Shown here in pieces: positions 26,140 to 35,700 of a stretch of DNA of 64,000 nt (positions are counted from its first letter, which is position 1; the number at the start of each line of letters is the position of its first letter). The translations under genes were made by a program, and so were the position numbers. The stretch lies in contig CAUJHS010000063.1 of the NCBI GenBank assembly GCA_963204915.1, forward strand, positions 28,530 through 92,529, in the 5' to 3' direction. Below the pieces are notes generated by a model. That model had not been told where the DNA came from. It did no database searches and saw nothing but the letters and a program-made list of their open reading frames with translations. The DNA comes from Planctomycetota bacterium (GTDB lineage: Bacteria > Planctomycetota > Planctomycetia > Pirellulales > Pirellulaceae).

Positions 26140-26859
26140 ATGAAGATCTTACTGACCAACGACGACGGCATTGACGCTCCCGGCTTGGAAGCGCTGGAGC
26201 AAGCGATGTCGCACTTTGGCGCCGTGGTGGTGGTAGCGCCCGACCAGCCGTTGTCGGGTTGCAGCCATCGGGCCACGACCGATGAAGTCCTGCGTGTGAC
26301 GGAGCGCGGGCCCGCGCGGTTCGCCGTCAGCGGCTCGCCGGCCGATTGCGTGCGACTCGCGCTGCTGTATTTCGCCGAGGATGTGGACTGGGTCGTGTCG
26401 GGGGTTAACGATGGCGGCAACCTGGGTGTCGATGTGTACCTGTCGGGCACCGTCGCGGCGGCGCGCGAGGCGGCTTTGTTCGGCAAGCGCGCCGTGGCGA
26501 TGTCCCAGTATCGCCGCGGAAAAACCGTCGTGTGGCCGCGGGCTGCGGCGGCGGCCCGGCTTGCCTTTGCTCAGTTGCTAGCGCATGAACTTTCGCCGAC
26601 TTCGTTCTGGAATGTGAACTTCCCCGACTGGGGCCAAGTTGAACTTCAGTCCGGTTCGGCCGAGTCGCTGCCGGACGTGACCTTCGCCGAGTTGGACCTG
26701 CATCCGCTGCCCGTGGCGTACCAGCGCCAGGACGAGGGGTATTTGTTCCGCAGCGATTACCACAACCGCCGACGGCGGACCGGCGGCGACGTCGACGTTT
26801 GTTTCTCCGGCGGTATCGCCGTCACGCAAATACATCCCACCAACGTCGCGAAGCCCTGA
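26140..26859 (+). CDS. surE: 5'-nucleotidase SurE
   Basis: Metal-dependent survival protein that removes phosphate from nucleoside monophosphates. The N-terminal MKILLTNDDGIDAPG holds the metal aspartates, VVVAPDQPLSGCSH the serine loop, and VSGVNDGGNLGVDVYLSGTV the conserved Asn and Ser/Thr loop. The 239-residue length is normal. The in-frame region before 26140 is not conserved, and the ATG at 26140 gives the exact family N-terminus. A promoter for the next operon begins just after its stop. Confidence 0.95.
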   Translation: MKILLTNDDGIDAPGLEALEQAMSHFGAVVVVAPDQPLSGCSHRATTDEVLRVTERGPARFAVSGSPADCVRLALLYFAEDVDWVVSGVNDGGNLGVDVYLSGTVAAAREAALFGKRAVAMSQYRRGKTVVWPRAAAAARLAFAQLLAHELSPTSFWNVNFPDWGQVELQSGSAESLPDVTFAELDLHPLPVAYQRQDEGYLFRSDYHNRRRRTGGDVDVCFSGGIAVTQIHPTNVAKP

Positions 26860-26868
26860 ACGACGGGG

Positions 26869-26896
26869 TTGACATTTCGTCCCGGTTGCTTATTCT
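26869..26896 (+). promoter_or_regulatory. sigma70-type promoter of the phosphatase/binding-protein operon
   Basis: TTGACA (26869-26874) and TATTCT (26891-26896) are separated by 16 bases, 44 bases before the GTG start of the phosphatase gene, in an AT-rich stretch. The -35 matches consensus exactly. Confidence 0.65.
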
Positions 26897-26939
26897 GTAC
26901 GAAAACTAAAAAACCAAAAATGATAGGCGCGGGGGAGAC

Positions 26940-27815
26940 GTGCAGCAAACTCAACCACTGCGGTTCTGCATCGCAATCTTGTACTTCGCTGGAGTGGTCG
27001 CCGCGGCGCTGGGCGAGGAGGATTCGCCCCAGGCGCCGGAAAACTTCTTGCAAGCTTCGCCGCGCGTATTCGTTGGCGGCGAACCGCACGACGAGGCCAT
27101 GTTTGCATTCCTGGCGAAGTCGGGAATCCAAGCCATCGTTAGCGTGGATGGCGCTCGCCCGAACCTGGAAGCCGCGGCAAAACACGGTTTGCGTTACATC
27201 CATATTCCCATTGGTTATGACGGCGTTCCACCCGAAGCCGCGGCAGCGCTGGCGCGGCTAGCCCGAGACGTGCCGGGACCGATTTTCATCCATTGCCATC
27301 ACGGCAAACATCGTGGTCCGGCGGCGGCGGCCGTCGCGTGTCTGGCGATGAATGAGTTGAGCAAGGCCGAAGCGCGCGTGTTGCTCGAACGTGCCGGCAC
27401 AAGCCCGAACTACCGCGGACTCTGGCGCGACGTGGATGCATGGCGTCCGCCGTCCGCCGATGCCGTATTGCCCGAGCTTGTGGCCGAAGCGAAGGTCGAT
27501 TCCCTGGCGGCCGCCATGTCGAAAATCGATCGGAGCTTTGATCGACTCAAATTGATCGCCGCCGCAGGATGGCGCCCTCCGGCCGATCATCCTGATCTTG
27601 CGCCGCGGCAAGAGGCGCTGTTATTGCGCGAACAATTGCGAGAGTCTTCTCGCCATTTATCGGGCGATTACGACGAGCGTTTCAAAGCCTGGATGGTCGA
27701 AGCCGAACGCGGCGCCCAAGCCCTGGAGCTTGAATTGGCGAAGCCCGCCGCAAGGGCGCATTGCAAAACACTGGAAACCTCCTGCAAGCGTTGCCATGAA
27801 GCCTACCGTGATTGA
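26940..27815 (+). CDS. cysteine phosphatase fused to C-terminal c-type heme (cytochrome c'-like) domain
   Basis: A 291-residue exported protein. A signal peptide (about residues 1-25) is followed by a dual-specificity/tyrosine-phosphatase-like domain (about 35-165) with PRVFVGGEPHDEAMFAFL and the P-loop HC119HHGKHR125, fitting the C-x5-R signature. After a linker, residues about 180-291 are predicted helical and end in TSCKRCHEAYRD, where C282-x-x-C285-H286 is a heme c attachment motif placed at the very C-terminus as in cytochrome c'/c556. The GTG start has GGGGGAG at 26931-26937. The solute-binding lipoprotein gene begins 10 bases after the stop. A periplasmic phosphatase with redox or ligand sensing by heme is inference. 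Confidence 0.8.
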   Translation: MQQTQPLRFCIAILYFAGVVAAALGEEDSPQAPENFLQASPRVFVGGEPHDEAMFAFLAKSGIQAIVSVDGARPNLEAAAKHGLRYIHIPIGYDGVPPEAAAALARLARDVPGPIFIHCHHGKHRGPAAAAVACLAMNELSKAEARVLLERAGTSPNYRGLWRDVDAWRPPSADAVLPELVAEAKVDSLAAAMSKIDRSFDRLKLIAAAGWRPPADHPDLAPRQEALLLREQLRESSRHLSGDYDERFKAWMVEAERGAQALELELAKPAARAHCKTLETSCKRCHEAYRD

Positions 27816-27825
27816 AAGCGTTTTG

Positions 27826-28842
27826 ATGAAACGCAGGGGAAAAATCGTCATCGCTGCGGTATTGCTGCTTGCGGGGGGGTGCTGGTCGGCAAGTCCTTCG
27901 CAGGTCGTGGTGTATACGGCGCTGGATCGCGAATTCTCGGAACCGATCTTTCGCGAGTTCGAGCAAACGTCGGGCGTCTCGGTCGAGCCGAAGTTCGACG
28001 TCGAGTCGACCAAAACGGTTGGGCTCGTGAATGCGATCTTGCAGGAAAAGAATCGACCACGCTGCGATGTCTTCTGGAACAACGAAATTCTCCATACCTT
28101 GCGATTGGAGAAAGCCGGTTTGCTCGAACCCTATAAACTGCCGCAGGCCGAAAAGTTTCCTGCCAATTATCGCTCGCCCACAGGAACCTGGTATGGCTTC
28201 GCCGCACGCGCTCGGGTGCTCCTTGTGAATACCGAACTCGTGCCCGAGAACGAACGACCGTCGTCGATCCAAGACCTGTCCAATCCGCGTTGGAAAGACC
28301 AGTGTGGGTTGGCGCTCCCATTGTTCGGCACGACGGCGACTCACGCGGCGGTGTTGTTCGCACAGTGGGGTGAAAGCGACGCCAAGCAGTTCTTCCGCGA
28401 AGTGAAGCAGAACGCGCAGGTTCTTTCGGGCAATAAGCAAGTCGCGCTGTCCGTGGGCCGGGGACAGCTCGCATTCGGCTTGACCGACACGGACGACGCG
28501 ATTGTCGAAATCGAAAAAGGCATGCCGGTCGAGATCGTCTATCCCGATCAAGGCGAGGGGCAGCTTGGTGCGCTCTTCATTCCTAATACGTTGTGTTTGA
28601 TTCGCGGCGCCGCCCATCGCGCCTCGGCCGAGGCGCTGATGCAGTATTTGCTCACTCCGCAGGTGGAGCAAAAACTGGCCGAGGGCCCCAGTGCGCAATT
28701 TCCCCTACATGCCGACGCGACAGCACAGCCGCGCATCGCCGACGCTTCCGTCCGCGGGATGGATGTGGACTTCTCGGCCGCCGCCGACGCGTGGGAAACC
28801 GCCTCCCAATTCTTCCGCGAGGAATACGTCACCGCGGAATGA
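27826..28842 (+). CDS. iron(III)-type ABC transporter solute-binding lipoprotein
   Basis: A 338-residue family 1 extracellular solute-binding protein. The N-terminus MKRRGKIVIAAVLLLAGGC is a lipoprotein signal with lipobox AGGC. Family segments: QVVVYTALDREFSEPIFREF, the hinge CDVFWNNEILHTLRLEKAGL, GTWYGFAARARVLLVNTEL and GALFIPNTLCLIRGAAH, resembling the FbpA/FutA/AfuA iron-binding group; phosphonate or thiamine relatives are alternatives. An in-frame ATG at 27796 would overlap the phosphatase gene by 20 bases; the ATG at 27826 gives a cleaner signal peptide. No permease or ATPase gene follows, so the binding protein is an orphan here. Confidence 0.85.
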   Translation: MKRRGKIVIAAVLLLAGGCWSASPSQVVVYTALDREFSEPIFREFEQTSGVSVEPKFDVESTKTVGLVNAILQEKNRPRCDVFWNNEILHTLRLEKAGLLEPYKLPQAEKFPANYRSPTGTWYGFAARARVLLVNTELVPENERPSSIQDLSNPRWKDQCGLALPLFGTTATHAAVLFAQWGESDAKQFFREVKQNAQVLSGNKQVALSVGRGQLAFGLTDTDDAIVEIEKGMPVEIVYPDQGEGQLGALFIPNTLCLIRGAAHRASAEALMQYLLTPQVEQKLAEGPSAQFPLHADATAQPRIADASVRGMDVDFSAAADAWETASQFFREEYVTAE

Positions 28843-28877
28843 CGATGCGGGGCAACCCGACGCCAGACGTATCCCTT

Positions 28878-31800
28878 TCAGGATGGAGCGCATGCCACGT
28901 CGGCCGCCAATTGCGCGAGCACAGCTTCCCAGGCGTCTTCTTCATCGTCCTCCACATTCGGGATGAAGACGAATTCCGCAGACGCCACGACCGACGGCGG
29001 GAATGATTCCTCCGTCGGCGGCGTTTCGCCTTCTCCCTGGCCGGCGTTCTGCAGGTCGCGGAGAGCGCGCACCACTATTAGCAAATCGTTGACCGAGGCG
29101 ATGTCGTCGCCGTCGACGTTGGCCAGAGTATCGCCGGCTTGCGGGGGAGTGCTAAACTCGAAACCCAGGCCGTTGTCGCGCAGGAATTGCACCACCGCCA
29201 GCAAGTCGGAGATATCGACATCGCCGTCGCCGTCCACATCTTCACGGAATGTCTCGTCGCGTTGCCAAAGCAAATTTACTGGCTCGGATACGTCGATGGT
29301 GATCGTCGCCACGTTCGAGACGCCGCCTTGGTTGTCCCGGACCGTGTAGGTGAAGTCGTCAAAGCCGTGGAAGCCTTCTGCGGGCGTGTAGGTGATCTTG
29401 CCATCGACGCCGACCGTCGCGGTTCCGTCTTCCGGCCCGGTCACGATCGCGGCGCTGAGCGGATCGATCGTGCCGTCCGCGTCTGTGGCGCCGGCCGCCA
29501 CGTCGAAGGTAATCGGTTCGCCAGGACCCGTGCTCTCGGCGAAGTTTTTGGCCACCGGCAGTTCGTTCATCGTTTCGACGACGTCGTTCACGTGGATCGT
29601 GATCGTCTTGGTGTCGGACAGGCCGCGGGGATCCGTGTAGATGACCTGGACCAACTGACTGCTTGTTGTTTCGTGGTCGAGCGGGCTGGCAACGAGGATT
29701 TTTCCGTCGGCGTCGATTGAGAACAAGACTTGGGGGAAAATGGAAAACGGGTTGCCTTGCCCGGGTGAGTGATCATCCGGATCCGTAACGATCACCGTTC
29801 CCACCACGGCGCCAATCGGGCTGTTTTCGTCGATCGAGAAGCTTTGATTCGGCAGTATCACCGGCGGTTGGTTGGCGAGAACCTGCACGGTGAGGTTGGT
29901 CACGACGGGCGGACCGCCGGGGCCAATCGCCTCGACCTGGACGGAGAACGTGGGCTTGGTTGCGTGGTCGAGCGTGGCGCCCGCCTGGAGCGCCAAGCGG
30001 TCGGCTGTTCCATTGCTATCGTGATCGATAAGCATGAACGAATTGTTGTCGGCCGCACCGGGGGTCAGGACGTAGGTGTAGGTCGAGAAGTTGGGGTTCG
30101 TATCCGGATCGTCGGTCCCCAGGGCGCCGATGACGACGGGCTGGCTGGTGTCGGCCACTTCGGAAACCGTGTTGGACGACAACGTGACTTGCGACGCCGG
30201 CTCGTTTTCGTCGAGGACTTGAATGGTGATCGGCTGAATAAGGACCGGGTCGCCGGGGTTCGTGACTAACGCCACCAACAACAACTCATACGTCGGCTTG
30301 GTCTCGAAGTCGAGCGTCTGGCCCGCCTTCAGCGCCAGGGTTTCGAAGCGTTCGTCATTGTCTAGATCGAGGACTTCGAACGCACTCAGGTCGGGAGAGT
30401 CGACGTGCGGCACGATGGTATAGGCCGCGCCGGCGTCGGGATCGTTCGTCGTCAGCGTGCCGATGATGACCTGGCCGCTGGTGTCGGCCAGTTCGGAAAT
30501 GGTGTTGGACGAGAGGAGGATTTGCGTCGGCGGCTCGTCCACATTGGTGAGGCTGATCGTAATTGTCGCCGTGGCCGAAGCGGGGGGCGTCGCATTGTCC
30601 GTGACTGTGACCGCGAGCGAATAGGAGTTCGTCCCTTCGAAGTTCAAGACGGCGCCCGTGGCGACGGTCAATTGACCCGTCTTGGAATCGATCGTGAATT
30701 TCTCCTGGCCCGCGCCGCCGGTGATGGCGTAGGTGAGTGACTGACCGAAATCCGGGTCGCTCGCCGAGACCGTGCCCACGACGGTTCCCAAGGGGCTGTT
30801 TTCCGGCGCTGCGAACTCCTGCTCTTCCACCACCGGCGGTCGATTGGGGTGCTGATTGCCAAAGTTGATGCCCGTCTTGGGGGCGGTGTCTGCCACGGTA
30901 ATGATGTGCGGCGCGTTACTTCCTGGGAACGTTTGTTTGAGTCCCTGCGGCCGAGTTTGCACCACGAAATGCTCGCCGTTGAACGCTCCGATGCGAGGGG
31001 GCACGCGCGGAATCCGGTAGTTTCCGTGCGCGTCGGTCGTCGCCGTGGGAACAGATTGGTTCAAGCTAATTAGATTGATCACGCCGTCGCCCGTCAGGCG
31101 ATACGCCACCGCATAGGCAGCGTCGGCCGTGTCGAGGGAGGCGGCAATAAAGTCATGGCCCGCGGCAACCACCTTCGTCGCTGCGGATAACTGTTCGTCG
31201 CGGCTGTCGTAGAGCGTGATGGCAAAGTGGCTGTCCGTCGTGGCGAACGTCGAGAGAGCGACGGCTTTGGCGGGTTCGTAGAAGTCAATTCGCAGGGCGT
31301 TGTCGGCCGTGAAGGAGGTGTCGTTGGCGCCGTGCGCGAAGACGAACTCGTTGGCGCTCTCCGTCAGGGGGTTGTCCACTACGCGGATCGGATGCGTGTC
31401 GGAGGAGCGTTGCCGGGCGCCGTCGTCGGCGGCCGTCAGCGTGACCGAGCGGAAGAAATTCTGGAGCGAGGGGTTCACCGCAGGAGGATTCGGCGGCGGA
31501 AAGTCATTCGCCTGAATGGAAACCATGTCCTCAGTGAAAAATCCGACGCGGACTGGGACGTTGAACATGCCCCGTTCGGTTTCTTGCTTGATTCCGTCGC
31601 CGTTGGCGTCTTCGAACACCTGACCCGAAACGGTGGCGAAGAAGTTCGACGCGCCTACGTGTTCCAGGTGGCGACCGGCAAAGCTCCCCGGAACCGTGAA
31701 GCCGTTGTCCAAGCGATAGTTCGAACTTAGGAATGAGACTTCTACCGCCTTGGCGCCGATCCATGCGGGCGGCGCCGAGCCGACAGAGTCGCCACTGCGC

Positions 31801-32534
31801 CCGACCCAGGAAACTTCGTGGGTGCGTACGATTTCGAAAGGCGCCTCCGCGACGATCTCCGCACTATGTTCCGCGAAGATCAGCGGGGAATAAGAAATAC
31901 TGCCGATGCCGAAGTTGACCACGGCCACGCTATCGAGAATCGTCCAAGCGGCCGCATCACCGTCACGAATGGCATTGTCGTCCCCGTCGATGTCCTGGCC
32001 GACGGTGGGGGGCGTGGCGGACTGAATCAACAGGAATGTGGTCGGCTCCAGGAAGAATTCGGCGAGGGTGTTGCCCGTCAGCGAGTTGTCGCTGAACCGG
32101 TCCGTTCCATCCGGATCGCCGGGCGCCTTCATCCCGCCGAAACCATCGCTGCCGGTCAGCTCCGTGGCGTCGGGATGGACATTGTAGGAGTCGTCGACCT
32201 CGTGCTGCGTGAGGACCAGGAAGCCATTGGCGCCCAGTTTCACATTGGAGAGGTCGAACATCGCGCGCACGTTGCCGGAGTTGCCCAGCCCATCGACCGC
32301 TACCAGGTACGTGCCACTGGCCAGGACTTCGCCGGGTTCGCCGCGAATCTCGACGTACTGATCCAAGTTGTGCTGAGGGAACTCGGCGGGCATTTGAATC
32401 TCGTTAATCACGGGCGCCAACACGCGCCGCGACTCCAAGGACTCGAACCGAGGACGGCGTCCGTAAGAACGCCTCGCCCGTTGGCGGGATTGGCGTGCGG
32501 CAAGCACCTTATGACGCGGGTGGACCGAAAGCAT
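28878..32534 (-). CDS. giant secreted lamin-tail/cadherin/dockerin protein A
   Basis: A 1218-residue exported protein of planctomycete type. The N-terminus has an Arg-rich leader with FESLESRRVLA (about residues 30-40), a signature seen before the mature part of large planctomycete secreted proteins. It is followed by a lamin-tail-like domain (INEIQMPAEF, LDQYVEIRGEPGE), an SdrD/Cna-like segment (SGQVFEDANGDGIKQETERG), several cadherin-type repeats (NSPLGTVVGTVSASDPD; VIGALGTDDPDT), a Big/VCBS-like domain (GKITYTPAEGFHGFDDFTYT) and a C-terminal dockerin type I (DVDGDGDVDISDLLAVVQF plus NVDGDDIASVNDLLIVVRAL). Probably a cell-surface adhesin or scaffold. Its tandem paralogue lies upstream on the same strand. 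Confidence 0.88.
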   Translation of the reverse strand: MLSVHPRHKVLAARQSRQRARRSYGRRPRFESLESRRVLAPVINEIQMPAEFPQHNLDQYVEIRGEPGEVLASGTYLVAVDGLGNSGNVRAMFDLSNVKLGANGFLVLTQHEVDDSYNVHPDATELTGSDGFGGMKAPGDPDGTDRFSDNSLTGNTLAEFFLEPTTFLLIQSATPPTVGQDIDGDDNAIRDGDAAAWTILDSVAVVNFGIGSISYSPLIFAEHSAEIVAEAPFEIVRTHEVSWVGRSGDSVGSAPPAWIGAKAVEVSFLSSNYRLDNGFTVPGSFAGRHLEHVGASNFFATVSGQVFEDANGDGIKQETERGMFNVPVRVGFFTEDMVSIQANDFPPPNPPAVNPSLQNFFRSVTLTAADDGARQRSSDTHPIRVVDNPLTESANEFVFAHGANDTSFTADNALRIDFYEPAKAVALSTFATTDSHFAITLYDSRDEQLSAATKVVAAGHDFIAASLDTADAAYAVAYRLTGDGVINLISLNQSVPTATTDAHGNYRIPRVPPRIGAFNGEHFVVQTRPQGLKQTFPGSNAPHIITVADTAPKTGINFGNQHPNRPPVVEEQEFAAPENSPLGTVVGTVSASDPDFGQSLTYAITGGAGQEKFTIDSKTGQLTVATGAVLNFEGTNSYSLAVTVTDNATPPASATATITISLTNVDEPPTQILLSSNTISELADTSGQVIIGTLTTNDPDAGAAYTIVPHVDSPDLSAFEVLDLDNDERFETLALKAGQTLDFETKPTYELLLVALVTNPGDPVLIQPITIQVLDENEPASQVTLSSNTVSEVADTSQPVVIGALGTDDPDTNPNFSTYTYVLTPGAADNNSFMLIDHDSNGTADRLALQAGATLDHATKPTFSVQVEAIGPGGPPVVTNLTVQVLANQPPVILPNQSFSIDENSPIGAVVGTVIVTDPDDHSPGQGNPFSIFPQVLFSIDADGKILVASPLDHETTSSQLVQVIYTDPRGLSDTKTITIHVNDVVETMNELPVAKNFAESTGPGEPITFDVAAGATDADGTIDPLSAAIVTGPEDGTATVGVDGKITYTPAEGFHGFDDFTYTVRDNQGGVSNVATITIDVSEPVNLLWQRDETFREDVDGDGDVDISDLLAVVQFLRDNGLGFEFSTPPQAGDTLANVDGDDIASVNDLLIVVRALRDLQNAGQGEGETPPTEESFPPSVVASAEFVFIPNVEDDEEDAWEAVLAQLAADVACAPS

Positions 32535-32645
32535 AGGCCGATTTCCAGGGTGGGCACGCAGTAGCTAATCAGGGGGAAAGCATTCGCTGCTACCCGCTAT
32601 TTGCGGGCTCGACATACCGCAGTCGAGGTATAAGTTGGTGTGGCG

Positions 32646-32674
32646 AGTATAGTTAGGGCGCACACCCATTTCAA
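32646..32674 (-). promoter_or_regulatory. sigma70-type promoter of dockerin protein A
   Basis: On the minus strand TTGAAA (32669-32674) and TATACT (32646-32651) are separated by 17 bases, about 110 bases before the start codon. The same arrangement with a GCGC flank occurs before the paralogue (36570-36598). Confidence 0.7.
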
Positions 32675-32761
32675 GCGCGAGCCGAAATCCCAGGCGGCCG
32701 AACCTGAGCCATGGCCCAGCCGAGACAGTGATTGATGGGATCGCGTCGGTCCAAGGTAGCG

Positions 32762-35700
32762 TTAGCCTCGGGCCGTTGCGACATCAGCGGCCATTTGCTG
32801 AAGCACCGCTTCCCAAGATTCCTCTTCCTCGTTGTCGTCGGTCTGCGGAAGGAAGAGGAATACGGGAGGGGACACAGACGGCGACACAGCCGCTACGTCC
32901 ATCGGAGCGGGGGCTTCCGCTTCCCCCTGAACAGCGCTCTGCTGGTCGCGGAGAGCGCGCACCACCATTAGCAAATCGTTGACCGAGGCGATGTCGTCGC
33001 CGTCCACGTTGGCCAAGGTGTCGTCCGGCTGCGGGGGGGTGGTGAACTCGAAACCCAGGCCGTTGTCGCGCAGGAATTGCACCACCGCCAGCAAGTCGGA
33101 GATATCGACATCGCCGTCGCCGTCCACATCTTCACGGAACATCCCGTCGTTTTGCCATTCCAAGGACACTGGCTCCGAGACGTCGATGGTGATCGTCGCC
33201 ACGTTCGAGACGCCGCCTTGGTTGTCCTGGACCGTGTAGGTGAAGTCATCGAAGCCGTGGAAGCCTTCTGCGGGCGTGTAAGTGATCCTGCCGTCGGCGC
33301 CGACCGTCGCCGTGCCGTCTTGCGGCCCAGTCACGATCGCGGCGCTTAAGGGATCGATCGTCCCGTCGGCGTCGGTGGCTTGGGCCGCCACGTCGAACGT
33401 GATCGACTCCCCGGGGCCAATGCTTTCGGCGAAGTTCTTGGCGACCGGCGGTTCGTTCTCGTCGGCCACGTCGGTCACCCTGACGGTGATGGTCGCGAAG
33501 TCGTTTAAGCCAGTGGGGTCGGTGATGGTCACAGGGAACGTGTGAACTCTTTGTGCTTCAAAGTCAAGGGCGGCCGTCGTTGTGATGACGCCGTCGGCGT
33601 CGATCGCGAAAGGCATGTCGCCGACCGAAAGCGAAAACGAGCTGCCCGGCTCCAGGCCGCTTTCCGCGTCGGGATCGGTGGCGATCACCGTGCCCACGAC
33701 CGTTCCCGCGTCCAGGTTTTCCGCCACGGTGAATTGCTGAGGTTCGACCTGCGGCGGTTCCTCCTCGTTCGCGACCTCGACGGTGAGGGTGGTGATCACG
33801 GTCGATTCGCCGCTAAACGCATGGACCTCGACGGTCAACGTGGGCTGGTCTTCGTGGTCCAGCGTCACGCCAGCCTTGAGCGCCAGATCGAATTTCCCCT
33901 CGGCGTCCGGACCGACCAGCTCGAACAAGTGGTTGTCTTCCACGTCGGGCGGCAGGGCGAACGTGTAACTATTGAAGGCGGTTGTCGTGTCGGGATCGTC
34001 GGTTCCCAAGGCGCCGATAATGACCGGGCTACTGGTGTGGGCCAGTTCGGAAACGGTGTTGGACGATAACGTCACTTTCGTCGCCGGCTCGTTTTCGTCG
34101 AGGACGTGAATCGCCACGCTGCTAGGTGCACGATTTTGGAAAAAATCGATGCGTTCAATAAACGCCGGAACAGGGCCAGCAAAAACTTCGAAGTCGACCC
34201 CTACGCCCTCCTTGAGCGCCAGGGCGTCGAAGCGTCCATCGTTATTGTGATCGACGATTTCGAAGAACGGTGAATCTTGATCCAATTCAAACGTATAGGA
34301 GTTGAAAGCGGTGTTTGGCGTGTCGGGATCATTGGTCGTTATCGTACCGATGACGTATCCGCTGCTGGTGTCGGCAAGCTCAGGAATCCCATTGGGCGTG
34401 ACGATGAGTTCCGTCGCCGGTTCATTCACGTCGCCAATCGCGATGGTGACCGTCGCCGTCGTCGTGGCGGAGGGCGTCGCATTGTCCGTGACCTGGACCT
34501 CGAGCGTATAGGAGTTCGTCTCCGCTTCGAAGTTCAAGACGGCGCCCTCGGCGACGGTCAAAGCGCCCGTTTCAGGATTGATCTCGAACTCCTCCTGTCC
34601 CGTGCCGCCCGTGATGGCGTAAGTGAGCGTCTGCCCGGCGTCCGGGTCGCTCGCCGCGACCGTGCCCACGACGGTTCCCGCGGGGCTGTTTTCCGGCGCT
34701 GCGAACTCCTGATCTTCCACCTCCGGCGGTCGATTGGCGCGCTGGACGCCGAAGTTCACGCCTGTCTGGTGAGTGGTGTTCGTTACCGTGACGCTGTGCG
34801 GCGCGTCGTCGGCGGGGAACGTTTGCGTAAAACCCTCGGGCGGAGTTTGCCTCACCTGATGAACGCCGTCGAACGCTCCTAACGAGGGCGCGACGCGGGA
34901 GAATTGATAGTCGCCATTCGCGTCGGTCGTCACCGTGCGATTGGCAGGGCTGACCGAAACGCCCGTGATGACGCCGTCGCCCGATTCGACATACGCCACG
35001 GCGTAGGCAATGTCGGCCGTTTCGCGGCCAAACAAAAACAAGGCGCTTGTTGGTGAAAATACTACGGTTGTTTGCGTATCTTCTGGCAAGGGCTCGCCAA
35101 GGCTGTTGAACAGCTTGATTGCAACCTGGCTGGGAGTGCTGGGCGTCGACTCCCGAAATCGAACGCCGACTTCGCTGACGGGTTCGTACAAGTCGATGCG
35201 CAGGCGGTTGTCGGTCGTGAAGGCCGTGTCACTGGCGCCGTGTGCGAAGGCGAACGCGTCGGGGTCCGTGGTGTTGGGATCGTCCACCACGCGGACGCTG
35301 TGGGTGTCGGCGGGGTGTTGCCAGTTGGTTGCGTCGGCCGTCGTCAGCGTGAGAAACGGGAAGGCGTTCTGGATGGACGGGTTCGGCTCAGGCGCCGCCG
35401 GCGGCGGCAACATCTCCGCGTTGAAGGAAAAGTTGTTGTTGGCGAAATTTCCGAGGGTCACGGCCACATTCGCCATACCCGCTTCGGTTTCCTGCTTCAC
35501 GCCGTCGCCGTCGGCGTCTTCGAAGACCTGGCCCGAGATCGTGGCGAAGAAGTTGGGGGCGCCCACGTGATCCAAGCGGCGGCCCGCAAAGACCTCGGGA
35601 AAGGTGTAGCCGTTGTCCAATTGATAGTTCGAACTGAGGAACGCGACTTCCGACGCCATGGAGCTGATCCAGTCCGCCGGCGCCGAGCCGACGGTGTCGC

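Noticed and set aside
31818..32564. Plus-strand frames opposite the cadherin/dockerin genes.
   Set aside because: Arg/Gly/Val-rich antisense shadows; the minus-strand frames carry clear domains.
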